A DNA stretch of 64,000 nt from Anaerolineales bacterium UBA2181 (GTDB lineage: Bacteria > Chloroflexota > Anaerolineae > Promineifilales > UBA4811). The notes below the pieces were generated by a model, which saw nothing but the letters and a program-made list of their open reading frames with translations, ran no database searches and was not told where the DNA came from. This document shows positions 8,569 through 16,983 of this stretch, piece after piece (position 1 is the first letter of the stretch; every line of letters begins with the position of its first letter). The stretch covers positions 67,636 through 131,635 of the forward strand of contig DCVT01000011.1 in assembly GCA_002328075.1 (NCBI GenBank), read 5' to 3'. The position numbers and the translations under genes are program-made.

Positions 8569-10764
8569 ATGTCACAGCGCGGATTCTCTTGGGTACTGAT
8601 CCTGTTGGTTCTGATGCTCGCCAGTAGTCTAGCGTGTTCGCTTGGTGGACAGCCGGCTGCCACCGCGACCCCGCCGCCTCCGACGCCGACGGAACCGCCC
8701 ATGCCGACGGCTACGCCAGAGCCAACGGCCACGCCAACCCCGGAGACGGTGCCCACAGTCGACCCGCTGCGGATATCGGCGCTTGATCAGGTGCGCAAGG
8801 CCGTGATCCAGATAGAGGCCGAGGGCAGCTTTGTCGACCCGGTGGTTGGCCTGCAGATGAACGTCGCCGGTCGGGGCTCGGGTTTTGTCATAGACGAGTC
8901 CGGGATCGCTGTGACCAACAACCATGTGGTCACCGGAGCCGGACTCTTGCGTGTATGGGTGGGCGGTGAGGGCACCCCGTTCAACGCCAGAGTCCTGGGG
9001 GTATCCGAATGCTCAGACCTGGCGGTCATTGACATTGAGGGTGATGGTTTTCATTACCTGGACTGGTACCGCGAACCCATTCGAGTTGGGTTGGAGGTCT
9101 ATGCGGCCGGTTTTCCGCTGGGTGACCCCGAGTTCACGTTAACCAAAGGGATCATTTCCAAGGAAAAGGCCGATGGAAAGACAGATTGGGCATCGGTGAG
9201 ATACGTGCTGGAGCACGACGCCACCATCAACCCCGGCAACTCTGGCGGACCGCTGATGACGCGGGATGGGCTTGTGGTGGGGGTCAACTATGCCAGCTCC
9301 TCCTGGTACAGTCAATACTTTGCCATATCGCGGGAAGAAGCACACCGGGTAATTGAGCAACTCCGCGAGGAGCGCAACGTCGCGTCTATCGGCATCAATG
9401 GGACTGCCGTCAACGACGGGGAGGTGAGCGGAATCTGGGTTGCGTCGGTCGAATCCGGATCGCCGGCCGAACGCGCGGGAATACGCGGCGGCGACATTCT
9501 CACGATGATTGAGGGCCTCACCTTGGCGGAAGATGGGACCATGGCGCGGTATTGTGACGTCCTCCGCAGCCATGGCAGCGATGAGACAATGGCAATCCAG
9601 GTCCTGCGCTACGATACGGAAGAGGTGTTGGAGGGCCAACTTAACGGCAACGAGTTGGCGCTGGCGTTCTCGTTTGCGCAGCGTCTTGAATCCGCGGTTC
9701 AGGCGTCCGGCGCTGCGGGCAGTTACGACGAGTATGTCCAGGTTTCCGACGACACGGGCGCTCTGTTGGTCGAGGTACCAGCCAAGTGGGCCGATATCGA
9801 TGGCAGTCTATGGCAAGACGGGGAGGGAATCGAGTACGCCCGCATCGACGTGGCGCCAGACTTGGCTGGGTTCTATGAGAGTTATGGTGTCCCGGGCATC
9901 GTGTTCCTGGCGTCCGCCCAGATTCCGACGTCAGATGCGGCGGAAGTACTGGATTGGTACGATTACTCGACGGACTGTGATTTCGACGGCCGGTACGAAT
10001 ACTCGGACGCACTGTACAGTGGCTACTATGACCAGTATAGCTACTGCGGCGGCGAGGACGTGCTCTTGATCGTGCTGGCGGCGTTTCCGGAGGACTATGC
10101 CTATGCCACCTTGTTGCTGGTGCAAGTGGTCACGGACGCGGACCTCGAAGCACTGGACCATGTGCTGAATACCTTTGTGGTGGTGGGTCAACTCCCGGGC
10201 GAGGAGTCGCCTCGGGCCGCAGGGGGCCAGGTGGACCTGGTTTCCTTGACGGTGACCAACCAGTCGGCGGCAGACATCTGGTACGTGTACATATCGCCGG
10301 TGACCTCGGACAGCTGGGGTGATGACTGGTTGGGAAGCTCAGTGTTAGCGACCGGCGATTCGGTGGTCATTGACGTGCCAAAAGGGGAATACGACCTGGC
10401 AGCGGCCGATCCCAGTGGAGAAATCGTCCACACGCAATTTGGGGTGGTCCTGGACCGGCCCCAACAATGGACGCTGACGGCCGGCGGTTCGGCCGGAGGA
10501 TCAGTCGCGCTCAACTTGGTGAACAGGTCGGGCGTGGAGATCTGTTACGTCTTTATTTCGCCCAGCGCGGCGACGGAGTGGGGCGAGGACTGGCTGGACG
10601 AGATTGAAACCATCCCGGCGGGGCGGAGTTACGTTTTCACCGTGCCGGTAAGCAGCACACCCTATGACATCCAGGCGCTGGATTGCCAGGGTTCCGTGCT
10701 GGCTGAGGAGTACGAGATACCGTTGCGAAGCGACACGACCTGGACGGTCAACCCGCCTCAGTAG
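8569..10764 (+). CDS. Lipoprotein trypsin-like serine protease with PDZ domain (S1C/HtrA-like)
   Basis: A 731-residue surface protease. The lipobox SSLAC is followed by a Pro/Thr linker (to about 65). The trypsin-like domain has a full triad: His119 (TNNHVV), Asp150 (CSDLAVID) and Ser225 (NPGNSGGP). A PDZ domain follows at about 275-365 (GSPAERAGIRGGDILTMIEG). The C-terminal half (about 390-731) is unlike standard HtrA. It holds an acidic, Tyr-rich segment and two related beta repeats, each with an IWYVYISP/ICYVFISP block followed by WGDDWLG/WGEDWLD. These repeats probably bind a ligand or the surface; that is inference. AGGAG lies 8 bases before the ATG. The gene follows the preceding lipoprotein gene by 54 bases. 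Confidence 0.9.
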   Translation: MSQRGFSWVLILLVLMLASSLACSLGGQPAATATPPPPTPTEPPMPTATPEPTATPTPETVPTVDPLRISALDQVRKAVIQIEAEGSFVDPVVGLQMNVAGRGSGFVIDESGIAVTNNHVVTGAGLLRVWVGGEGTPFNARVLGVSECSDLAVIDIEGDGFHYLDWYREPIRVGLEVYAAGFPLGDPEFTLTKGIISKEKADGKTDWASVRYVLEHDATINPGNSGGPLMTRDGLVVGVNYASSSWYSQYFAISREEAHRVIEQLREERNVASIGINGTAVNDGEVSGIWVASVESGSPAERAGIRGGDILTMIEGLTLAEDGTMARYCDVLRSHGSDETMAIQVLRYDTEEVLEGQLNGNELALAFSFAQRLESAVQASGAAGSYDEYVQVSDDTGALLVEVPAKWADIDGSLWQDGEGIEYARIDVAPDLAGFYESYGVPGIVFLASAQIPTSDAAEVLDWYDYSTDCDFDGRYEYSDALYSGYYDQYSYCGGEDVLLIVLAAFPEDYAYATLLLVQVVTDADLEALDHVLNTFVVVGQLPGEESPRAAGGQVDLVSLTVTNQSAADIWYVYISPVTSDSWGDDWLGSSVLATGDSVVIDVPKGEYDLAAADPSGEIVHTQFGVVLDRPQQWTLTAGGSAGGSVALNLVNRSGVEICYVFISPSAATEWGEDWLDEIETIPAGRSYVFTVPVSSTPYDIQALDCQGSVLAEEYEIPLRSDTTWTVNPPQ

Positions 10765-10779
10765 GAGCAGACGCTGTTC

Positions 10780-10814
10780 GCGCGACGCCGCTCGTCTGCT
10801 GGGCGGCGTCGCGC
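10780..10814. terminator. Hairpin between convergent genes
   Basis: A perfect 12-bp inverted repeat (10780-10791 with 10803-10814, GCGCGACGCCGC) with an 11-base loop lies just after the protease stop and before the end of rsmI on the other strand. There is no T-tract on either side, so it is a terminator-like hairpin rather than a textbook intrinsic terminator. Confidence 0.5.
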
Positions 10815-10902
10815 AGCCTGTCGATCTCGGGTTTGGGCCGGCCTCGGAAGCAGTTGCCTGCCCCAGGACTAGGTGCTCGTTGGCGGTCGCTCATCGCCGC
10901 CC

Positions 10903-11745
10903 TCAACTGCTTGGGTTGCCGGACGCGACCTCAACGGCCATCTGATACACCTCGCTGCGCGGGCGCGCAGCCATCTTGGTGACCGCCTTGGCGGCGGCGG
11001 CCGGTGTATCGCCCGCTCGTATTCTTTGGGCAACCGCTGAGCGCACAGCCATGTCATCCCATGGCTCAGGTTTGGCCGGCGGAGCCCCGCTGATGACCAG
11101 GGTGATTTCGCCTTTGGGCGGGCGCTTGGCGAAATGGGCACCCAGTTCCGATGGAGTACCACGCACCACTTGCTCGTGCAACTTGGTCAATTCGCGTGCG
11201 ACAGCTACTGACCGTTGACCCAGCGTGGCGCCAACGGTCTCGAGGGCCCGCAACAGACGATGCGGTGCTTCGTAGGCCACGAGTGTGCGGCGTTCGTCCG
11301 CAAGGCTCTCCAGCAGACGGCGGCGGTCACCGGACCGACGCGGTAGGAACCCAAGGTAAACGAACCCGTCGGTCGGCAACCCGGAAGTGACCAGGGCGGA
11401 GATCACTGCCGAAGCCCCCGGAACGGGGACAACCTTTACCCCCTGGTCTACGGACGCTTTGACCAATTCATAGCCCGGGTCGGAGAGCCCCGGCATGCCG
11501 GCGTCGGACACCAGTGCCAGGTCACCGACTCGGAGACGGTCCAACAGCTCGGGAAGTTTGGACAGCTTGTTGTGTTCGTGATAACTGGTCAGCGGCGTTT
11601 CGATCTGATAGTGGCGCAGCAGTTGGCGGGTAACTCGAGTGTCCTCGGCCGCAATGAGCGCGACCCCGCGCAGCGTGCGCAAGGCACGCAGCGTAATGTC
11701 CTCCAGGTTGCCGATAGGGGTGGCGACCAGATAGAGGGTGCCCAT
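10903..11745 (-). CDS. rsmI: 16S rRNA (cytidine(1402)-2'-O)-methyltransferase RsmI
   Basis: RsmI 2'-O-methylates C1402 in the decoding centre of 16S rRNA using S-adenosylmethionine. The 280-residue protein has the family signature at the N-terminus (LYLVATPIGNLEDITLRAL), AAEDTRVTRQLL, SYHEHN, LVSDAGMPGLSDPGYELV and PVPGASAVISALVTSGL, in the expected order for the tetrapyrrole-methylase fold. Length matches the family. An AGGT lies about 7 bases before the ATG. It ends a three-gene minus-strand run started by the PpiC-type lipoprotein. Confidence 0.95.
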   Translation of the reverse strand: MGTLYLVATPIGNLEDITLRALRTLRGVALIAAEDTRVTRQLLRHYQIETPLTSYHEHNKLSKLPELLDRLRVGDLALVSDAGMPGLSDPGYELVKASVDQGVKVVPVPGASAVISALVTSGLPTDGFVYLGFLPRRSGDRRRLLESLADERRTLVAYEAPHRLLRALETVGATLGQRSVAVARELTKLHEQVVRGTPSELGAHFAKRPPKGEITLVISGAPPAKPEPWDDMAVRSAVAQRIRAGDTPAAAAKAVTKMAARPRSEVYQMAVEVASGNPSS

Positions 11746-11808
11746 CAGATGACCTGCGCCGAGCGGTTGGTCGATCGACTGAGCTGACGTTCCGCCGGCC
11801 GGCTCGAA

Positions 11809-12627
11809 TCAGTGGTTCTGGACAAAATTGACCAGGACCAAGTTCTGGTTACAGCTTGACCGCGTGGCAAACTCATACACCTCCGAGACCGGAGTTCCGG
11901 TTGGCGTGAAGAGCTGCACGCGGAAGGGCGCCACTTTGGGATGGTCATCAAATGCCAGTTCCCACCCGGACGGACCGTACGCGATGGCGCCTCCGGTATA
12001 GGTCTGCAGGTTGAGATTACCCACAGCCAGTTGCACCACATAGGCCGCAGTACCCACCGGTCTGCCCTCCAGATCAAATACCTGCCCCGCAACGCCTAAC
12101 CAGTTGCATCCTGCATTGTTGGCAAAGTTTTGTGTGTACAGCGGGCTGAACGCGTCTACTGTGAATGGATAGGCGGACCGAGTCTTGCTGGGAGTCGGCG
12201 AAGGGCCGGGCGTATTGGTCTCGGTTGGGGTTCGCGTGGGGGTAGGTGTGGGGGTTGGGGTCTTGGTCGGGTGGAAGGTCGACGTGAGCGAGGGGGTCAG
12301 TGTCCAGGTGGGCGTGCCCCTTGGGGTAGCCGTGTTGGTCGGCCTGGGAGTGGTCGAAGGAGTCCAGGTGTCAGGTACTTCCACCTCAGCGATCGATGCC
12401 GTCGGCGCCATGGTCCCCGCAACCCTTGGGGGCGGAGCAGCGGTGTTCAACAAGGCCGGTTGGCGAGGTAGGAAGACGGGGGGGAGAATGTCCGGCACAA
12501 GGTAGACTGTGGCCACGCAGGCAATCATTAGGCCGGCGAGGACCACCATCAGTACCGTAAGTAGATTCAGGGGGTTGAACCGACGGTTGCGGTCAGGTTG
12601 CTCGAAATCCCGATTAAGGTCGGACAT
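11809..12627 (-). CDS. Membrane-anchored protein with Thr/Pro linker and conserved C-terminal domain of unknown function
   Basis: A 272-residue protein. A basic, Asn/Arg-rich cytoplasmic tail (RNRRFNPLN) precedes one transmembrane helix (about 21-46). Residues about 80-150 are a Thr/Pro repeat linker. The C-terminal domain (about 155-272) has two cysteines (AGCNWLGVAGQVFD and SSCNQNLVLVNFVQN) and reads like a small beta-sandwich with carboxypeptidase-regulatory-like character (VFDLEGRPVGTAAY). No enzyme motif is visible. GAGGAGG lies 7 bases before the ATG, and the gene starts 12 bases after the upstream foldase gene. The linker type is the same as in the other secreted proteins of the window, so extracellular exposure of the C-terminus is likely. 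Confidence 0.75.
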   Translation of the reverse strand: MSDLNRDFEQPDRNRRFNPLNLLTVLMVVLAGLMIACVATVYLVPDILPPVFLPRQPALLNTAAPPPRVAGTMAPTASIAEVEVPDTWTPSTTPRPTNTATPRGTPTWTLTPSLTSTFHPTKTPTPTPTPTRTPTETNTPGPSPTPSKTRSAYPFTVDAFSPLYTQNFANNAGCNWLGVAGQVFDLEGRPVGTAAYVVQLAVGNLNLQTYTGGAIAYGPSGWELAFDDHPKVAPFRVQLFTPTGTPVSEVYEFATRSSCNQNLVLVNFVQNH

Positions 12628-12639
12628 GGACGTGCCTCC

Positions 12640-13620
12640 TCATTGCGTATAGCGCTCCACTACCGCGGTGTCCCACAATGAAAACAACCAACGTTGGAAA
12701 GCCTGTTCTCGCAGTCTTTGCAGGACCTCGGTCGCAACCGGCCGGGCTGGGTCTCGTCCGGTCACCTGAACAATGTGATACCCAAAGGCGCTCCGAATCA
12801 CGCCACTAGTCTCCCCGATCTGCAATCCAAATGCCGCCTCTTCCACCTCTGGTGACAGCAAGAAACCTTGGGGAAAGTACCCCAGGTCGCCGCCTCCAAG
12901 ACGAGTGCTCTCGTCCAGGGAGGTTTCCCTAGCCAGTGTAGCAAAGTCCGTGCCCTGCTGCAATTGAGCCAGGACCTGGTTGGCGGTCGTCTCATCGGCG
13001 ACGACGATGTGACGGGCGTGTACCTGCGTCATGGTTTCCGGAACCGTGGCGGCGATCCTTTCCGCCATTGCCTGGACCAGCATCTGGGTGTGCAGCGTCT
13101 CGCGGAACTCGGGTTCCTGGTAAAGGTTTGTCTCCAGCCATTGCTGAAAGGACTGGGTGTCGCCGCCGTATTGCTTCAGGCGGTCGATCTCCGCGTCTAC
13201 CTGTTGTTCGGAGACGGTGACCCCGTTTGCCGCGGCTGCCTGCCGGATCATGACCATCTCGATGAGGGTGTCCAGCACCAACACCTGGTGTTCCGCGCCG
13301 GCCGCGTCTCGGTCAAGTGCCTGTTGGGCCGCCTCGTACCGCAGCAGCTCGCGAAGAAAAGCCTCCTGGGTGATGGGCTCACCGTTCACTCGCGCTACGG
13401 CCGGTGGTTCAGGAGTGGGTGTGGGTGGCACTGGGGAAGGTGACAGGGTGATGGTCGCAGCGGGTTGGGTGGTGGCTCTGGCGCCGGATTCGGCCAGTGT
13501 CGGAGCCAGAGTCGGCCTGCCGCTTGACAACCCATTGGGTTCGGTGGTGCAGGCACATACGCAGGCGACCAGCCACAACATCAGCAGCCACGCACGACGG
13601 TATATCCGGCCATCGGCCAA
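12640..13620 (-). CDS. PpiC-type peptidyl-prolyl isomerase lipoprotein (PrsA/SurA-like foldase)
   Basis: This protein probably helps secreted proteins fold outside the membrane. With the TTG start at 13620 the product is 326 residues. A basic n-region (RIYRRAW) leads into a hydrophobic core ending LVACVCAC, a lipobox-like site, then a Thr/Pro-rich linker. The SurA-type N-terminal helical region begins VARVNGEPITQEAFLRELL. The parvulin domain is recognised from ARHIVV, FATLARETSLDES, GGDLGYFPQG and SAFGYHIVQVTGRD. The ORF opens much further upstream (14073), but the strong promoter at 13696-13724 rules those starts out. Among the starts downstream of it, TTG 13620 gives the best signal peptide; ATG 13581 would leave the signal too short. 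Confidence 0.85.
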   Translation of the reverse strand: MADGRIYRRAWLLMLWLVACVCACTTEPNGLSSGRPTLAPTLAESGARATTQPAATITLSPSPVPPTPTPEPPAVARVNGEPITQEAFLRELLRYEAAQQALDRDAAGAEHQVLVLDTLIEMVMIRQAAAANGVTVSEQQVDAEIDRLKQYGGDTQSFQQWLETNLYQEPEFRETLHTQMLVQAMAERIAATVPETMTQVHARHIVVADETTANQVLAQLQQGTDFATLARETSLDESTRLGGGDLGYFPQGFLLSPEVEEAAFGLQIGETSGVIRSAFGYHIVQVTGRDPARPVATEVLQRLREQAFQRWLFSLWDTAVVERYTQ

Positions 13621-13695
13621 CTCAGCCAGATTCTGCTGACGGCAGTTGTGTGTCAATAGATGCGCCGATCCAGTATGCGTCAACCAATCAGCGCT

Positions 13696-13724
13696 ATTAT
13701 ACTGAAGGGGTTTCGGTGTGCCAA
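13696..13724 (-). promoter_or_regulatory. Promoter of the PpiC-type gene
   Basis: On the minus strand: TTGGCA (13719-13724), 17 bases, consensus TATAAT (13696-13701). It is back to back with the plus-strand promoter at 13750-13778. Confidence 0.7.
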
Positions 13725-13749
13725 CAGGCCTTTTTGGGGATAACCATAT

Positions 13750-13778
13750 TTGGCAGTTCAACCTGCCTATGCTAGAAT
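13750..13778 (+). promoter_or_regulatory. Promoter of the large hydrolase-like gene
   Basis: TTGGCA (13750-13755), 17 bases, TAGAAT (13773-13778). The predicted leader is about 100 bases. This and the divergent promoter at 13696-13724 share the same TTGGCA -35 and 17-base spacing. Confidence 0.7.
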
Positions 13779-13884
13779 ACGGCCGAGGGAGCGGGTAGAA
13801 ACGAGGACGCCGCGGCGCTGGATGGCGGCAGAAGAACGGGCCGCTGCCATGTGCGAGAGGCCCAAGAGAATGAGGAGATAGCGG

Positions 13885-16800
13885 ATGGAGAGTGAAAACC
13901 GAGGCCGGTCGGCGCTGCCGACCGTTTTGTTGTTCGTGACGGTGGGCGTTCTGGTGGTGGCCGGTCTGTTCCTGCCTCCGATTTCGCTGGGCAGTCGCCT
14001 GTTTTCCAGCGAATACACCCGTCTTACAGCAGAGTCTTCCCAAATGGTGTACCCGGATGGGTTCACAATGCAAGTGGATGCCGATGCGCTGGAGGAGACG
14101 GTGCGGGCCAGATTGGATTCAATTCCACGCGCTGATTTCGTGGTTGGGTCGGTGGCCGAGGCATGGCAGCCAGCGGCGCAATCGCTTCCGTCCCAGCTCA
14201 CCTTGAAAAGCCCGGTGTACCTCATAGAAACCAGCGGAGAAGCCGTTGCTCCGGTTGATCTGGCGGTCCCGATTCCGAATGATGCGGAACCGTATTCGCT
14301 GCTGGACCTGTATGCCTGGTACGGCGATGCTTGGCATTGGGTGCCAAGCCGTGTGGACGCTGCCAGCGATCGAATCACCTGTCGTCTAGCCCGGTTCCCG
14401 CAAGCCCTGGCGGTGTTCCAGGCAGGTCAACTGGTGCCGTTAGTCGGGATGTCAGCCGAGCCTGGCGATGTGCTTCCCCCGGAGGCCGTCGGCCTGGTCA
14501 CGGAACTCTACCCCGCCGGATTGTACCTCGCCCCGGGAGGGCTGTTGATGGGAGGTCCGGCCTCGCTGGGCGATGTGTCCCAGTATGTGCAGCTGCCAAC
14601 CAGCAGGGCTCTGGATGCCGCGGCGGTGCAGGCGCTGCTGGCGAACGCAGCAGCCAGGCAGGCGCACGTGAACGCCCTGGCCGGCGTGGTGAGTAGTGGC
14701 GGCTTCGCCGGCATCAATCTGGATTACCAGGGAGTGCCGGCGCAGCAGCGAGATCTGTTTACTGCCCTGGTGGGCGAACTGGCCACGCATCTGCATTCGG
14801 CTGGCCGGGCGGTGGTGGTCACGGTTCCTTCTCCAACTCTCGTGGGCAACGGGTCTTGGGATACGGCCGGCTACGAGTGGACCAGTCTGGCTCGGGTAGC
14901 GGACCGTTTGCTGATTTCTTTGCCGTTGGATCCGGCTGCATACGTTCAGGGCGGGCTGGTGGATCAGATCCTAACATGGGCAGTCAGTCAGGCAAACCGG
15001 GCTCAGATATTGGCGGGAATCCGCGCGGGTGCAATCCAGTCGGCTAGCGGCATCGTGACCGCCGTGGACGGCACATTGGCGCTGGCTGCGATGGAGAACT
15101 CGTTATCTCGCCTTGACGGCGGCCCGGCCGAGCTGGAGCCCGGAAGCCGCGTGGTGGTTGGCATTCCGCCGGGTCTGCTGGAGGTCGACTCGCAGACCAA
15201 AGGCTACCGGGTAACCTGGGAGCAACAAGGTCAAGCAGTCACAACCTGGCTGCCTTCGGGTCATGCATTGGAGCAGCGCCTGCGGGCGATATCTGGCTAT
15301 CACCTGGGCGGTTTTGTGCTGGACGGGTTGGTGGGCTCGGAGGTGGTGAACGAACTGGTTTCGTCGGTGAACACCTACCTGGCATCCGCGCTGCCGGCTG
15401 CTGCGCCGGTGCCGTCGATTACCTGGGCGGTGCAGGATGCGTCCGGCGCGCTGCTGGGCGTCCTTCCCGGCGATCTCAATGACCCGCAGTATGCCTGGGA
15501 GGTGGTCGCTTCGCCGGGAGCGTACACCATTCTCGGTCAGGTGGCTGTGGGGCAACGTGTGGCCGCTTTGGGTTCGGTTCAGGTGGCGGTAATCGCGCCG
15601 GAACCGACGGAAACCCCTGCGCCTGAGCCGACCGGAACGCCAGAACCGACCGCTGTGTTGACTGCCGTCGCACAGGACAGCACTCCGGTGGCTGTGCCGG
15701 CGGATGCAGATGCGGTTGTGGCGGGAGACGTGGTGAATCTGCGGGCCGGCCCGGGCACGGTCTTCAGCCAGGTTGGCAGTCTCCGGGCGGGAACGGCGCT
15801 GACCGTTTTGGCTGTCAACCCGGAATTGACGTGGCTCAAAGTCACAGCTTCAGGCGGAGCCAACGGATGGATCTATGCCCCACTGTGTAACGTGCGGATA
15901 AGGCTGGCGGATCGCCCGGTGGAGGTGGTGCCGACGCCCACGCCGGCGCCTACCAACACCCCGGGTGCTTCTGCACCGGCGCCGGTGGTGGTGGCGCCAC
16001 CGGCGGGTGGGTCGTTTGAGCTAGGCGGGCATATCCGGACCTGGAACTACCTGGCGCAGATGGCGTCCTCCCGGATGAACTGGGTCAAGGTGCAGGTCCG
16101 ATACAGTCAGGACGCGGCGGGTTTGGTCAGCACTGCGCACGCCAACGGGTACAAGATCCAGTTGAGCGCGCTTGGATCCAAGGACATGGTCAACCAGGCC
16201 AATTTCCACAGTGATTATGGTGCCTGGGTGGCCGGAATGGCGGCCGCGGGCGCAGATGCCATCGAAGTCTGGAACGAGCCCAACATAGAGGCTGAGTGGC
16301 CGTTGGGCCAGATCAATCCGGCAGCATACACGCAATTGCTCTGTGCCTCGTACAATGCCATCAAACGCGCCAACGGCAACACCGCGGTCATCAGTGCGGC
16401 ACCCGCTCCTACGGGGTACTTTGGCGGGTGCAGCGGCAACGGCTGCGACGACTTGCCGTTCCTACAAGGGATGTACAATGCCGGTGCAGCTAACTGCATG
16501 GATTACTTGGGCGCGCACCACAACTCGGGTGCCACGTCGCCGTCCGCACGGAGTGGGCACCCGGCCGACAGCGGCGGAGGTCACCACTCGTGGTATTTCC
16601 TGCCCCAGACCGAACTTTACTATCGCACCTTTGGCGGCACCCGCAAGCTGTTTTACACCGAGATGGGCTACGCTTCCCAAGAAGGGGTTCCGACTTTTTC
16701 AGATTGGTTTGGGTGGGCGCGGGGCACAGACAATGCTGAACAAGCGGCCTGGTTGGCTGAAGCGGTTCGGTTGAGTCGGTCCACCGGGATGGTGCGCTGT

Positions 16801-16923
16801 ATTATTGTCTGGAACATCGACTTTGCGCGTTACGGTGATGACCCGCAGGACGGTTATGCCATCATCCGGCCCGATGGAAGCTGCCCGGCGTGTGGACCGT
16901 TGGCTGCGGCCATGGGATATTAG
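13885..16923 (+). CDS. Anchored multidomain protein: GH18-like module, SH3 domain and clan-A glycoside hydrolase domain
   Basis: A 1012-residue surface protein. After a membrane anchor (about 13-31) and an N-terminal beta region, residues about 190-490 resemble a GH18/spore-coat chitinase-like barrel. Its active-site strand reads GFAGINLDYQ, with Gln282 where the catalytic Glu is expected, so this module may only bind glycan. A bacterial SH3 domain (about 612-672, GDVVNLRAGPG) lies between Pro/Thr linkers. The C-terminal barrel (about 712-1012) has the clan-A pair Glu798 (EVWNEPN, acid/base) and Glu926 (FYTEMGY, nucleophile), as in GH39/GH5-type enzymes. AGGAG lies 7 bases before the ATG. The two genes downstream carry related barrels. 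Substrate unknown; a cell-surface or matrix polysaccharide is a reasonable guess. Confidence 0.82.
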   Translation: MESENRGRSALPTVLLFVTVGVLVVAGLFLPPISLGSRLFSSEYTRLTAESSQMVYPDGFTMQVDADALEETVRARLDSIPRADFVVGSVAEAWQPAAQSLPSQLTLKSPVYLIETSGEAVAPVDLAVPIPNDAEPYSLLDLYAWYGDAWHWVPSRVDAASDRITCRLARFPQALAVFQAGQLVPLVGMSAEPGDVLPPEAVGLVTELYPAGLYLAPGGLLMGGPASLGDVSQYVQLPTSRALDAAAVQALLANAAARQAHVNALAGVVSSGGFAGINLDYQGVPAQQRDLFTALVGELATHLHSAGRAVVVTVPSPTLVGNGSWDTAGYEWTSLARVADRLLISLPLDPAAYVQGGLVDQILTWAVSQANRAQILAGIRAGAIQSASGIVTAVDGTLALAAMENSLSRLDGGPAELEPGSRVVVGIPPGLLEVDSQTKGYRVTWEQQGQAVTTWLPSGHALEQRLRAISGYHLGGFVLDGLVGSEVVNELVSSVNTYLASALPAAAPVPSITWAVQDASGALLGVLPGDLNDPQYAWEVVASPGAYTILGQVAVGQRVAALGSVQVAVIAPEPTETPAPEPTGTPEPTAVLTAVAQDSTPVAVPADADAVVAGDVVNLRAGPGTVFSQVGSLRAGTALTVLAVNPELTWLKVTASGGANGWIYAPLCNVRIRLADRPVEVVPTPTPAPTNTPGASAPAPVVVAPPAGGSFELGGHIRTWNYLAQMASSRMNWVKVQVRYSQDAAGLVSTAHANGYKIQLSALGSKDMVNQANFHSDYGAWVAGMAAAGADAIEVWNEPNIEAEWPLGQINPAAYTQLLCASYNAIKRANGNTAVISAAPAPTGYFGGCSGNGCDDLPFLQGMYNAGAANCMDYLGAHHNSGATSPSARSGHPADSGGGHHSWYFLPQTELYYRTFGGTRKLFYTEMGYASQEGVPTFSDWFGWARGTDNAEQAAWLAEAVRLSRSTGMVRCIIVWNIDFARYGDDPQDGYAIIRPDGSCPACGPLAAAMGY

Positions 16924-16983
16924 GCCGCTTTGTTGAGGGCACGCTCAGGCCGGCTCGATGCTACGTGAACCAAGGAGTCGTTA

